A stretch of DNA of 64,000 bases from Oleiagrimonas sp963821885 (GTDB lineage Bacteria; Pseudomonadota; Gammaproteobacteria; Xanthomonadales; Rhodanobacteraceae): contig CAWGFN010000001.1 of the NCBI GenBank assembly GCA_963821885.1, positions 372,001 to 436,000 on the forward strand, written 5' to 3'. Made by a program: the position numbers and the translations under genes. Under the pieces are notes generated by a model. It ran no database searches and was not told the DNA's origin. It was given only the letters and a program-made list of their open reading frames with translations. Of this stretch, positions 41,785 to 50,313 are shown piece after piece; position 1 is the stretch's first letter, and the number at the start of each line of letters is the position of its first letter.

Positions 41785-43092
41785 TTACCCGCGTTCGAAC
41801 AGGGCGATGGATTCCACGTGCGCGGTGTGCGGGAACATGTCCATGACGCCGGCGGCGGACAGGCGGAAACCATGCTGGTTCACCAGGATCTGCGCATCGC
41901 GCGCCAGCGAACCCGGATGGCACGACACGTACACCACGCGATGGGTGTTTTTGCCGGGCAGGAACTCCAGCACCTTGTCGGCGCCGGCGCGTGGCGGGTC
42001 CAGCAGCAGCTTGTCCCAGTCGGTGCGCGCCCAGGAGGCCTTGGCATGGTCCTCGAACAGATTGGCGACATGGAAACTGGCGTTGTCCAGGCCATTGGCC
42101 GCGGCGTTGGCCGCCGCCCGCCGCACCAGGTCGGTGTCGCCTTCCACGCCCTCGACCTGCGCCACCCGCCGCGCCACCGGCAGGGTGAAGTTGCCCAGGC
42201 CGCAGAACAGGTCAAGCACGCGATCGGTCGGCCGCGGATCGAGCAGTTCCAGCGCCAGCGCGATCATGCGCCGGTTCATGCCGGCGTTGACCTGCACGAA
42301 GTCCAGCGGCTGGAACGACAGCGTGACGTCCGCCTCGGGGATCGCGAAGGCCAGCGACGGCGCCTCCGGCCACAGCGGATGCACGCTGTCCAGTCCGCCC
42401 GGCTGCAGATAGATGGCCAGGTCGTTGGCGCGCGCGAAGGCCACCAGCGTGGCGCGGTCGCTCTCGCTCAACGGTTGCAGGTGACGGATCACCAGGGCCA
42501 TGGCGTCGTCGCCGGCGGCGAACTCGATCTGCGGGATCTGCGCCGCGGCCTCGAGCGTGCCCAGCATGTCGCCGAGTGCCTCGATCCGGGTGCCCAGCGC
42601 GGGATGCAGCACCTCGCAGCGACGCACGTCGGCAACGAAGCGCGGATTGGACTCGCGAAAGCCCACCAGCACCCGCCCCTTCTTCTCCACGTGACGCACG
42701 GACAGGCGACCCTTGCGACGGTAGCCCCACGGCTCGTCGGTCAGCGGCGCCAGCCAGCGCTCGGGCGCCACCTTGCCGATGCGCTCGAAATTCTCCGCCA
42801 GCACGCGCTGCTTGGCGGCGATCTGCGCCGCCGGGGCCAGGTGCTGCAGGCTGCAGCCCGCGCACTGGCCGAAATGCGCGCAGCGCGGTTCGACCCGGTC
42901 CGGGCTGCGATTGTGCAGGGTCTCGACCTCGGCCTCGTCGAAACTGCGCTTGCGCCGCACGATGCGCACCGTGGCACGCTCGCCCGGCAGCGCGCCGCGC
43001 ACGAACACGGCCTTGCCGTCGATCCGTGCCACGCCGCGCCCGTCGTGACTGAGGTCGGTGACCTCGACTTCCGCTGACTGGTTTTTCTTCAT
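41785..43092 (-). CDS. rlmD: 23S rRNA (uracil-1939-C5)-methyltransferase
   Basis: A 435-residue SAM-dependent RNA m5U methyltransferase. It has an N-terminal TRAM domain (residues 5-60), the four iron-sulfur cysteines at 71, 77, 80 and 159, the SAM motif LDLFCGLGNFTLP, LLLDPPRAGADKVL, and the catalytic Cys391 in YVSCHPGSLARD. The spacing of the cluster cysteines matches RlmD. The start at 43092 (MKKNQSAEVEV) is the TRAM start but has no ribosome site, because an intrinsic terminator hairpin and its T tract end 4 nt before it. It is followed by the CYTH gene after 9 bp. Confidence 0.95.
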   Translation of the reverse strand: MKKNQSAEVEVTDLSHDGRGVARIDGKAVFVRGALPGERATVRIVRRKRSFDEAEVETLHNRSPDRVEPRCAHFGQCAGCSLQHLAPAAQIAAKQRVLAENFERIGKVAPERWLAPLTDEPWGYRRKGRLSVRHVEKKGRVLVGFRESNPRFVADVRRCEVLHPALGTRIEALGDMLGTLEAAAQIPQIEFAAGDDAMALVIRHLQPLSESDRATLVAFARANDLAIYLQPGGLDSVHPLWPEAPSLAFAIPEADVTLSFQPLDFVQVNAGMNRRMIALALELLDPRPTDRVLDLFCGLGNFTLPVARRVAQVEGVEGDTDLVRRAAANAAANGLDNASFHVANLFEDHAKASWARTDWDKLLLDPPRAGADKVLEFLPGKNTHRVVYVSCHPGSLARDAQILVNQHGFRLSAAGVMDMFPHTAHVESIALFERG

Positions 43093-43096
43093 CGCT

Positions 43097-43126
43097 AAAA
43101 ATTCGCCCGGGGACAGCCCCGGGCGA
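43097..43126 (-). terminator. Intrinsic terminator abutting rlmD
   Basis: On the minus strand TCGCCCGGGG-CTGT-CCCCGGGCGA (43126-43103) is followed by ATTTTT (to 43097). This is a strong terminator for the ydbH-ydbL transcript. The rlmD ATG begins at 43092, so the terminator occupies the place where the rlmD leader and ribosome site should be. Confidence 0.85.
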
Positions 43127-43159
43127 GCACCTTTCTGGGATGGAATGAGGCGCCGGACA

Positions 43160-43771
43160 TCACTTGCGTTTCCAGGCGCCCTTAGGGGTCTGATAATACC
43201 AGCCCGCATGCGCCTGCCGAATCCATCGCGCGGCGAACGTGGCGCGGATCTGCGCCTCCCATTCGGGATGGCCGTTGGCCTTGGCGATGTCCGCATACAG
43301 GCGGTTGCGGTCGCCATTTTCCGCCGCCACCACGCTCTTGACCCCGGCGCGCAACGACAGCGGCGCCGCGGACAGCGAGCGGATCTGCACCAGTCCGTCC
43401 TGGGTGAAGCCGATCACGCCATCGTCGAGAAGCGGCTTGAGCGTCTGCTTGAAACGCTTGCTCATGCGCGCATGGATGGCATCGATGGCCGGCGTGTGGA
43501 TCAGCAGGTCCGGGGTGGCGGCCTGGGCTGCCGGGATCAGCAGGTCCAGCACGCTGGCCGAAGGCCCGCCATTGGACGCGGGCGGGTCCTGGCGGTCGTC
43601 CGCGGGAGGCGTGGCCGGCTTTGCCGGGGCGGACGGCGCGTCGATGATCGAACCGATGAACTGGTCGGCGGCCTTCTGCGCGGCAGCGGCCGGGAAATAC
43701 ACGTTGATGGTGACGCAGCCGACCAGTGCGGTCAGCATCAGTGCGCCGAAGCAGGCAACGATCTTGCGCAT
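43160..43771 (-). CDS. DUF1318 lipoprotein, YnbE/YdbL-like
   Basis: A 203-residue predicted lipoprotein (lipobox LVGC, Cys19; GGGAG ribosome site). Right after the lipid site comes CVTINVYFPAAAAQKAADQFI, a strand-rich segment like the start of YnbE lipoproteins. A variable proline-rich linker (about 45-75) leads to a C-terminal domain (LRAGVKSVVAAENGDRNRLY...NGHPEWEAQIR...GWYYQTPKGAWKRK) that matches DUF1318, the YdbL domain. In E. coli, ydbH, ynbE and ydbL are three genes, and YdbH-YnbE bridges the periplasm for lipid transport with YdbL as helper. Here a single lipoprotein appears to combine the last two. It is 65 bp downstream of the ydbH-like gene, with no room for a separate ynbE. Confidence 0.85.
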   Translation of the reverse strand: MRKIVACFGALMLTALVGCVTINVYFPAAAAQKAADQFIGSIIDAPSAPAKPATPPADDRQDPPASNGGPSASVLDLLIPAAQAATPDLLIHTPAIDAIHARMSKRFKQTLKPLLDDGVIGFTQDGLVQIRSLSAAPLSLRAGVKSVVAAENGDRNRLYADIAKANGHPEWEAQIRATFAARWIRQAHAGWYYQTPKGAWKRK

Positions 43772-43836
43772 GACGATTTCTCCCAGTTTGCCAGGCATGG
43801 TCCCACAAAACGCGACGCGTGCCGCACGGCAACGCA

Positions 43837-45867
43837 TCACTGCACCACCGGTCCGCCGTTGCGGATGGCGGCATCGAGGCGCGACACCAGGGTCGGCCAG
43901 CTGACCTTCCGCTGGTGGCCGATGACGGTCAGGTGCGGCAAGCCGCGGCCCTCCACGATAAGGTATCCGCCCCCCTCGGGCTCGAGTCCGCCCATCTGGC
44001 ACGTCTGGCCCTTGAGCGTGCAGTCCAGGCCGATGCGGGCGTAGTTGAAGTTCTTGAACAGACGCAGCACCGCGCCCTGCAGGCCACCGGCCGCGCCGCC
44101 GCCGCCGACCGACGTCAGGTTGTTGACCGCGCGCTGGCTGATGCGGCCGCCCTCGTCGGCCCGCAGGCTGGCCTGAAAGCCGACCGGCTTCCAGTCGACC
44201 ATGCGCAGCCCGCTCACGTGGCCATGCATGCGTCCCGTGATGCGCCCGAAGTCGAACACCCGGGTGATCGCGCCGAGGTCCAGCTTCTGCAGGTTGAGGT
44301 CGGCGGCCAGCTCCGGCGCGTCGCCGAAGGGGTGCCGCAGCGCCAGTCGGGTGATGTCGACGAAGCCGTCGAACACGTTCAGCGACAGGCCGCCGTTGAG
44401 CACCAGCTGGCCGTCGGCGTAATGCAGGGCCGGCATCGCCCCGGCCAGGGTGCCGTGGAAGACGGGCCAGCCCAGCGCCTTGCTCAGCCGCGCCATGTCG
44501 ACCCCGACCAGGGTGGCGCTGACGTCAAGGCGATTGTCGGCTCCGGCTTCGGGCCGCCAGTCGAGATGCTGGATGCCCAGCTGCCCGCCGAGGACCGGGA
44601 TCGACACCGGGGAGCGCAACTGCAGGCTGCCCGCGCGGGTCTGCCAGCGCGTCACGCCGGCGCCAAACGGGATGCGGTACAGGCCCAGCCCACGCCAGGC
44701 CAGCGTGGTCGCCGCGCGAGTCGCGCCACGTGCCCAGTCGAGGCCGCCGTCCAGGCCCTGGACGCGAAAACGACCGGCCGCATCGAGCATGTCGAGCTTG
44801 CCCGCCTGCATGTGCAGCGCGCGCAATCCGTCCGGATCGATGCTCAGGGTGCCGGCGAGGTCGCCCGCGGTCTTGAGATCGCGCAGGCCCAGCGTGGCCA
44901 ACCATGTCCTGGCGTAACGATCGTAGGCCTCGGGGAAATGCGCATCGAGTCGACTCAGGGCCAGGCTGTGGATGCTGCCGTCCCTGCCGAAGATCATGCC
45001 GCCGCCCAGGGTCAGCACGCCGGCATCGGCAAAACGCAGGTGGTCGAGCCGCATGCTGCCGCCCTGCGACGCCAGGTCGAAGGCCAGCGTGACCTTGCGT
45101 GGCGGCAAATGCGCGTAGACCGGCCCCAGAAGCACCTCGCCGCCGCGCAGGGCGCCCGCCACGCTGGCTTTGCCGTGCGCCGCGTTGGCGGAGAAATTCA
45201 ACCGACCATCGAAGTCGAGTTTGCTGCTGGCCACGCTGCCGGCATCGATACTGGCGCCATGCAGCTTGACCAGGGCCGAACCCTGGATGGCGTCCGGGTC
45301 GAAATCCATGGCCAGCGTGCCGCTGGCGGTGCCCTCGCTGATGCGTCCGCTCCAGACACGCGCAAGCATGCCCTGCAACCACGACAGCGGCATGCCGCTC
45401 AACCGGACCTGCATGTGCGAGAGCTGATCCAGCGGCAGGGCCATCGATACGCTGGGCGCCGCCGCGGACCCCAGGTCCAGCTGCAGGGTATTGGCACCGG
45501 TGTCGATGCTGAGGGCAAACGGCTGGCGTGAGCGCAACAGCCCACCGGGGGCGCCGCGCAGGCCGACCGTGCCGCGGCATGACCACAGGTCCGCGCGCGT
45601 GCGCAGAAGCCGCGCCTGCATGTCCACCGCGACGCGGTGCCAGCCGAGCGCGGGCACATCGGCCCGGGCCGCCTTCAGCGTCAGCTGCAGCTGCCCGTCG
45701 GCATCGGGCGCCACGGCGACATCGAGCTTCTCGAGCTTGACGCCTGGTACGTCCACCACGGCGGCCTGCAGCGTGGTGGCCGCGCGCACGCTCCCCGTCG
45801 TGGCCAGGCAGGCCAGGCACGCCCAGGTGACGCAAGGCAACAGGAATCGGCTTGATCGCACGCTCAT
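43837..45867 (-). CDS. YdbH-family AsmA-like intermembrane lipid transport protein
   Basis: A 676-residue protein related to E. coli YdbH, an AsmA-like, beta-strand-rich bridge that carries phospholipid between membranes. The N-terminus (SSRFLLPCVTWACLACLATTGSVRA) is a single hydrophobic segment that could be a signal peptide or an anchor. Long stretches of alternating strands follow, and the C-terminal part contains the conserved family region (LGGQLGIQHLDWRPEAGADN..., GLSLNVFDGFVDITRLALRHPFGDAPEL..., ITGRMHGHVSGLRMVDWKPVGFQ in parts). It is about 200 residues shorter than E. coli YdbH (879). It is upstream of the DUF1318 lipoprotein in an operon and is divergent from the REC-Hpt gene across 46 bp. 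Confidence 0.85.
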   Translation of the reverse strand: MSVRSSRFLLPCVTWACLACLATTGSVRAATTLQAAVVDVPGVKLEKLDVAVAPDADGQLQLTLKAARADVPALGWHRVAVDMQARLLRTRADLWSCRGTVGLRGAPGGLLRSRQPFALSIDTGANTLQLDLGSAAAPSVSMALPLDQLSHMQVRLSGMPLSWLQGMLARVWSGRISEGTASGTLAMDFDPDAIQGSALVKLHGASIDAGSVASSKLDFDGRLNFSANAAHGKASVAGALRGGEVLLGPVYAHLPPRKVTLAFDLASQGGSMRLDHLRFADAGVLTLGGGMIFGRDGSIHSLALSRLDAHFPEAYDRYARTWLATLGLRDLKTAGDLAGTLSIDPDGLRALHMQAGKLDMLDAAGRFRVQGLDGGLDWARGATRAATTLAWRGLGLYRIPFGAGVTRWQTRAGSLQLRSPVSIPVLGGQLGIQHLDWRPEAGADNRLDVSATLVGVDMARLSKALGWPVFHGTLAGAMPALHYADGQLVLNGGLSLNVFDGFVDITRLALRHPFGDAPELAADLNLQKLDLGAITRVFDFGRITGRMHGHVSGLRMVDWKPVGFQASLRADEGGRISQRAVNNLTSVGGGGAAGGLQGAVLRLFKNFNYARIGLDCTLKGQTCQMGGLEPEGGGYLIVEGRGLPHLTVIGHQRKVSWPTLVSRLDAAIRNGGPVVQ

Positions 45868-45913
45868 TGCAGGCCATTCTGCCAAATCCAACCCCAACGC
45901 CACATCAACGGCC

Positions 45914-46633
45914 ATGTCCGACCCCGTCAACGCCCCTGCCCGCCCGCCGCGGGCCCTGCTCGCCGAGGACGACCCGGTCAGCCGGACGTTCCTGGAAGAG
46001 GCCTTGCGCAGCCTGGGCATGCAGGTCTGCAGCTGCGCCGATGGCAGCGAGGCGCTGGCGCTGGCGCGGCGTGAACCCTTCGCCCTGCTGCTGCTCGATT
46101 GCCGGCTGCCCGGTGCCGGCGCGCTGACGATCCTGGGGACGCTCAATGCCGACCCCGGGGCCGCATCCCGCCACGCCCCCGTGCTGGCGACCAGCGCCGA
46201 GATCGATCCCGCCCTGCGCCGCGACCTGCAAGCGGTCGGTTGTCACGTGCTTCTGGCCAAGCCGCTGCAACTTGCGGACCTCGAACGCGCCCTGGACGAG
46301 GTGCTCGGGACGGTGACGCGCAAGCTCATCGACGATCGCGCCGGGCTGGACGCCAGCGGCAGCACGGAAAACCTCCAGGCGCTGCGCGGCCTGTTCGCGC
46401 AGGAACTGGATGCGCTGGTCGACGAGCTTGCCGCCCTGTCTCGCGATCCCGCGGTGCTGCGCGACCGGCTGCATCGCCTGCGTGCCTCATGCGGCTTCTG
46501 CGGTGCCAGCGCGCTGGCCGTGGCGTGCGGCCAGCTCGGCACCGCGGCCGATGCGCCGTATCCGCAACGCAGCGCGGCGCTGGAGTCGTTTCGCCGGACG
46601 CTGGACGCCACGCGGCAGGCCCTCGGGTCCTGA
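45914..46633 (+). CDS. Receiver-Hpt two-domain signalling protein
   Basis: A 239-residue protein with an N-terminal receiver domain (acidic EDD at 18-20, phosphoacceptor Asp62 in LLLLDCRLP, Lys116 in LLAKPLQ) and a C-terminal histidine phosphotransfer domain whose His187 lies in LHRLRASCGFCGA. It has no DNA-binding output. Such proteins relay phosphate within a multistep phosphorelay or serve as a phosphate sink for a hybrid kinase; no kinase is encoded nearby. The start at 45914 (MSDPVNAPARPP) is the first in-frame ATG that precedes the fold. It is convergent with recO, 6 bp away. Confidence 0.88.
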   Translation: MSDPVNAPARPPRALLAEDDPVSRTFLEEALRSLGMQVCSCADGSEALALARREPFALLLLDCRLPGAGALTILGTLNADPGAASRHAPVLATSAEIDPALRRDLQAVGCHVLLAKPLQLADLERALDEVLGTVTRKLIDDRAGLDASGSTENLQALRGLFAQELDALVDELAALSRDPAVLRDRLHRLRASCGFCGASALAVACGQLGTAADAPYPQRSAALESFRRTLDATRQALGS

Positions 46634-46639
46634 ACACGC

Positions 46640-47350
46640 TCAGGATGGATCCACGGGACCGGGGTGCAGCATCCTCCAGGCGCGCAGCTCGCCGCCGCCA
46701 AGGTGGAATCGCAGCACCTCGCGCATCAGGCTGCGCAAGCGCCTGAGGGCGTCGCCATCCGGGCAACGATCCCCGCCGAGGGCCAGCAGGTCCGAACCGC
46801 GCACGGCATGGCGCGCGTGCGCGGAGCACGGCTGGGCCCCCTGTTCGGGCTCGTAGCGATACCAGGCCTGCGCCTCCAGGGGCTCGCCGTGCTCGTCATC
46901 GCGCAACTGCAGCGCATAGCCCAGCGCCGCCAGCAGGTCGCGTTCGAAACGGCGCAGGGTCCAGCCCGCCGCCTCGCCCGCGTGCAGCGCGTCCAGGGTG
47001 GCGGCATAGGCGTCGAAGACCAGCGGATGCGGATCCTGGCGCGCACACAGGCGCACCAGAAGTTCATTCAGGTACATGCCCGACAGCAGGGCCTGCCCAC
47101 GCAGGCGCCAGGCCGGGCCGTCCGGTTCCACCGCGCGCAGGGTCGCCAGTTCGCCGCGACGCGACAGGTCCATGAGCAGGCGCTGGAAGGGTTCCAGGTC
47201 CGCGCGATGCAGGCGCGAGCGCGTCCCGCGCACGCCGCGCGCGACCACGCCGATGCGGCCCTGGTCGCGGGTCAGGCATTCCAGCAACAGCGAGGTTTCG
47301 CGATAGGCGCGCGCATGCAGGACGAAGGCGGGCTGCTGGAAAGTGAGCAT
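46640..47350 (-). CDS. recO: DNA repair protein RecO
   Basis: A 236-residue RecF-pathway protein that anneals SSB-covered single strands and helps load RecA. The N-terminal OB fold (AFVLHARAYRETSLLLECLTRDQGRIGVVARGVRG in parts) and the mostly helical C-terminal domain (GMYLNELLVRLC, RRFERDLLAALGY, RRLRSLMREVLRFHLGGGELRAWRML in parts) are present. The zinc-finger cysteines seen in some RecO proteins are missing, as in many gammaproteobacteria. It is the last gene of the lepA-lepB-rnc-era-recO series, 56 bp after era. Confidence 0.95.
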   Translation of the reverse strand: MLTFQQPAFVLHARAYRETSLLLECLTRDQGRIGVVARGVRGTRSRLHRADLEPFQRLLMDLSRRGELATLRAVEPDGPAWRLRGQALLSGMYLNELLVRLCARQDPHPLVFDAYAATLDALHAGEAAGWTLRRFERDLLAALGYALQLRDDEHGEPLEAQAWYRYEPEQGAQPCSAHARHAVRGSDLLALGGDRCPDGDALRRLRSLMREVLRFHLGGGELRAWRMLHPGPVDPS

Positions 47351-47406
47351 GGGGACGTGGCGTGCGTTCGAATGACGCCTAGGCTAGCGCAGCACGCCGC
47401 GCGCCA

Positions 47407-48324
47407 TCAGTCGGTGTAGCCGAAACGCTTCAGGGCGTTCTCGTCGTCGCCCCAGTCGTTGCGCACCTTGACCCACAGGCGCAGGAACACGCGTCGCTGC
47501 AGGGTGGCCTGGATGCGCCGACGCGCGGCCGAGCCGATGGCCTTGAGCTGTTCGCCACCGGCGCCGATGACGATCGCCTTCTGGGTATCGCGCTCGACCC
47601 AGATCACGGCGTGGATCTCGCTGATGCCGTCCTCGCGATCGGCGAACTGCTCGATCTCGACCGTGGTCGCGTACGGGAGCTCCTGGTGCAGCCGAAGCAT
47701 CAGCTGCTCGCGCACCAGCTCCGCCACCAGGAAGCGTTCGCTGCGGTCGGTGACATCGTCCGGCCCGAACACCGGCGCGCGCTCGGGCAGGCGCGCCATG
47801 ATGCCCTTCTCCAGGTCGACCAGGCCCTTGCGCTTGAGGGCGCTGACATAGAACACCTCGTCGAAGTCGTGGCTGGCGGTGAGGTCGGCCACGAACGGCA
47901 ACAGGGCTTCCTTGTCGTGCAGGCGGTCGACCTTGTTCACCGCCAGCAGCCGCGGCGCCGAGCGCTCGGCCAGGGCCGCATAGACGGCCTCGTCCTCGTC
48001 GGTCCAGCGCCCGGCATCGACCACCTGCACCGCCAGGTCGACCTCGGCGATGGCCGCGCGGGCCGCACGGTTCAGGCTGCGGTTCATGGCCTTGCGCGCG
48101 CCGCGATGCAGCCCCGGCGTGTCGACGTAGAGAATCTGCCCGTGGTCGTCGTTGGCGATGCCCAGTATCCGGTGCCGGGTGGTCTGCGGCTTGGGGCTGA
48201 CGATGCTCAGGCGGAATCCGATCAGGGCGTTGAGCAGGGTCGACTTGCCCACGTTGGGGCGCCCGACCAGGGCCACCATGCCGCAACGGAAGGGGGATTG
48301 CGGTTCGGTTGGCTTCTCACTCAT
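47407..48324 (-). CDS. era: GTPase Era
   Basis: A 305-residue essential GTPase that binds the 3' end of 16S rRNA during 30S maturation. G1 GRPNVGKS, G2/G3 PQTTRHRI and DTPGLH, G4 NKVD, and the C-terminal KH domain with VIGAGGEQLKAIGSAARR are present. Two starts are possible: ATG 48330 (MGMSEK) or ATG 48324 (MSEK). The second forms the ATGA overlap with rnc and has AAGG at a better distance, so it is used here. Confidence 0.97.
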   Translation of the reverse strand: MSEKPTEPQSPFRCGMVALVGRPNVGKSTLLNALIGFRLSIVSPKPQTTRHRILGIANDDHGQILYVDTPGLHRGARKAMNRSLNRAARAAIAEVDLAVQVVDAGRWTDEDEAVYAALAERSAPRLLAVNKVDRLHDKEALLPFVADLTASHDFDEVFYVSALKRKGLVDLEKGIMARLPERAPVFGPDDVTDRSERFLVAELVREQLMLRLHQELPYATTVEIEQFADREDGISEIHAVIWVERDTQKAIVIGAGGEQLKAIGSAARRRIQATLQRRVFLRLWVKVRNDWGDDENALKRFGYTD

Positions 48325-48977
48325 GCCCATTTACCTTGTTCGAGATGATTCAATGCCTGTTCGGCAGCATCCTGCTCGGCGGCGCGCCGACTGCGGCCCT
48401 CGGCGCGAAATTGCAGCGGCTCGGGCTGTTCGAGCACGCAGGCAACCTCGAACACGCGCGCGTGGTCTTCCCCGTGACTGCCCAGCAGGTCATAGGACGG
48501 CAGGCCCAGCCCACGCGCCTGCAGCCATTCCTGCAGCCGCGTCTTGCCGTCCTTGCGCGAACGCGGCGTATCACGAACCAGGTCCGCGAACAGGCCGCGC
48601 ACGACCTTGCGGCAGGCCTCGAATCCGGCATCGTGATAGATGGCCGCCACCAGCGCCTCGAAGGCGTCGGCGAGGATCGAATCACGGCGATAGCCGCCGC
48701 TCTTGAGTTCGCCGGGCCCCAGGCGCAGTGCATCGCCCAGTTCCAGCTCGCGGGCGATGCCCGCCAGGCGCTTGCCGTTGACCAGCTGCGCGCGCAGACG
48801 TGTCAGTTCACCCTCGCTGGCGTGCGGATGGGCCTCGAACAGCATTTCGGCGACCACCATGCCGAGCATGGCGTCGCCGAGGAATTCCAGCCGTTCGTTG
48901 TTGGGTCGGCCGATGCTGCGATGGGTCAGCGCCAGCTCCAGCAGGGCCGGATCGCGGAATCGGTAGTCCAGCTTCAC
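48321..48977 (-). CDS. rnc: Ribonuclease III
   Basis: A 218-residue double-strand-specific endoribonuclease that processes rRNA precursors and regulates many mRNAs. The catalytic signature NERLEFLGDAMLGMVVAE, the second metal-site segment DSILADAFEALVAAIYHD and the C-terminal dsRBD (KTRLQEWLQARGLGLPSYDL...AEGRSRRAAEQDAAEQAL) are intact. It overlaps era by 4 nt and follows the DUF4845 gene by 4 bp, so the three are tightly coupled. Confidence 0.97.
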   Translation of the reverse strand: MKLDYRFRDPALLELALTHRSIGRPNNERLEFLGDAMLGMVVAEMLFEAHPHASEGELTRLRAQLVNGKRLAGIARELELGDALRLGPGELKSGGYRRDSILADAFEALVAAIYHDAGFEACRKVVRGLFADLVRDTPRSRKDGKTRLQEWLQARGLGLPSYDLLGSHGEDHARVFEVACVLEQPEPLQFRAEGRSRRAAEQDAAEQALNHLEQGKWA

Positions 48978-48981
48978 GTGA

Positions 48982-49356
48982 TCAATCGACGCTTCCGGTC
49001 AACGGCACGGTCTTCTCGAAGTGCAGCAGGAAGTCGATGTTGTAGAGGAAGTGCACGCGCTTGTCGTAGGACACATGCAGCGCGGTGGCGCCGTTGACCT
49101 GGTCGAAGTGGATCGCTTCGGGTCCGAACTGGTCGTCGGCGTACTGGAAGCTGAGCTTGTACATGAATTCCCGCCGGATCTGGTCGCGGCTCTTGCCGTT
49201 GAGATTCGACTGGGACATTTCCTTCATGCCCTTGACCACGCCGAAATAGTGGTAGTACGGCGGAAACAGCTTCATGCCCATGTAGGCGAAGAAGCCGGCG
49301 ATGGCCATGATGAATAAGAAGCCGACGAGCGTGATGCCTTGCTGCCTGGATTTCAT
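48982..49356 (-). CDS. DUF4845 membrane protein
   Basis: A 124-residue protein of the DUF4845 family, regularly found between lepB and rnc in Xanthomonadales and Pseudomonas. After a short basic start (MKSRQQG) one hydrophobic helix (ITLVGFLFIMAIAGFFAYMG) resembles a pilin-like N-terminus; a small periplasmic domain follows (YYHYFGVVKGMKEM...). The start at 49356 fits the basic-hydrophobic pattern. Function is unknown; its constant position suggests a link to LepB-dependent export. Confidence 0.9.
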   Translation of the reverse strand: MKSRQQGITLVGFLFIMAIAGFFAYMGMKLFPPYYHYFGVVKGMKEMSQSNLNGKSRDQIRREFMYKLSFQYADDQFGPEAIHFDQVNGATALHVSYDKRVHFLYNIDFLLHFEKTVPLTGSVD

Positions 49357-49394
49357 GTCCCGATTCCCCTCTCCTGTGCGCGCGGGCGCCTGGA

Positions 49395-50201
49395 TCAATG
49401 CAAAACCGTGCCGATTCGCTTCAGCGAATCGAAACTCAGCCAGATGAAGAAGGCCTTGCCGACAAGGTCCTTCTCCGGGACGCAGCCGTTGTAGCGGCTG
49501 TCGTCGCTATTGTCGCGATTATCACCCATCACGAAGTAGCAATGTTGCGGCACCGTCGCCGGATTCTTGTCGCCGGGCACGTCCGGTGCCTGGTGATACA
49601 GCGGCGTTTCGATGATGTGATGGTGCACCCCGTCCAGGTTCTCGTCCAGCACCATGCCCTGGGCCTGCATGATCCGGTGATCGTAGGTGTTCGAATCATC
49701 ACCCGCGTAGGGGCCGACCGGCTGGGCCTGCACCTGCTTGCCGTTGACCCAGACCCGTTCGCCGCGCACCACCACCTTGTCGCCCGGCAGGCCGACAATG
49801 CGCTTGATCCAGTCCTGGCCCGGCGCCCATGGCGGGCGGAACACCACCACGTCGCCACGCCGGGGCTCGCCGAGGGACAGGATCTTGGTGTGCAGCAGCG
49901 GCAGGCGCAGGCCGTAGCTGAACTTGTTGACCAGGATGAAATCGCCCACCTTCAGGGTCGGATACATCGACGGCGAGGGGATGCGGAACGGTTCGGCCAC
50001 GAACGAGCGGATCACCAGCACCAGCAGCAGCACCGGAAACAGCGCGCGCGACCAGTCGACCGGCCACGGATCCTGATACTCCTCGCCGGCGGCCTCGCAG
50101 CGCTGCTTGCGCTTGCGGTAGAGAAAGATGCGGTCGAGCGCCCAGACCAGACCGAACAACGCGGTCGCAATCAGCAGCGCCAATGCAAAATCGAATGCCA
50201 T
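49395..50201 (-). CDS. lepB: Signal peptidase I
   Basis: A 268-residue inner-membrane serine protease that removes signal peptides from exported proteins. Two N-terminal membrane helices (residues 4-22 and 52-68) precede the catalytic Ser78 (IPSPSMYPTL) and Lys133 (DWIKRIVGLPGDK); the C-terminal GDNRDNSDDSR box is present. It lies 112 bp after lepA in the same direction and 38 bp before the DUF4845 gene. Confidence 0.97.
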   Translation of the reverse strand: MAFDFALALLIATALFGLVWALDRIFLYRKRKQRCEAAGEEYQDPWPVDWSRALFPVLLLVLVIRSFVAEPFRIPSPSMYPTLKVGDFILVNKFSYGLRLPLLHTKILSLGEPRRGDVVVFRPPWAPGQDWIKRIVGLPGDKVVVRGERVWVNGKQVQAQPVGPYAGDDSNTYDHRIMQAQGMVLDENLDGVHHHIIETPLYHQAPDVPGDKNPATVPQHCYFVMGDNRDNSDDSRYNGCVPEKDLVGKAFFIWLSFDSLKRIGTVLH

Positions 50202-50313
50202 GCCCTATTCCTGTTGTCTCCGGACGGCCCGCCCGCGCGGGGTCCGTCCCTCCGGGACCGGCAGTGCCGTCCCCGTCCGATGCGCCGATTGTGCACCAAC
50301 CGCGACGGCGCGC

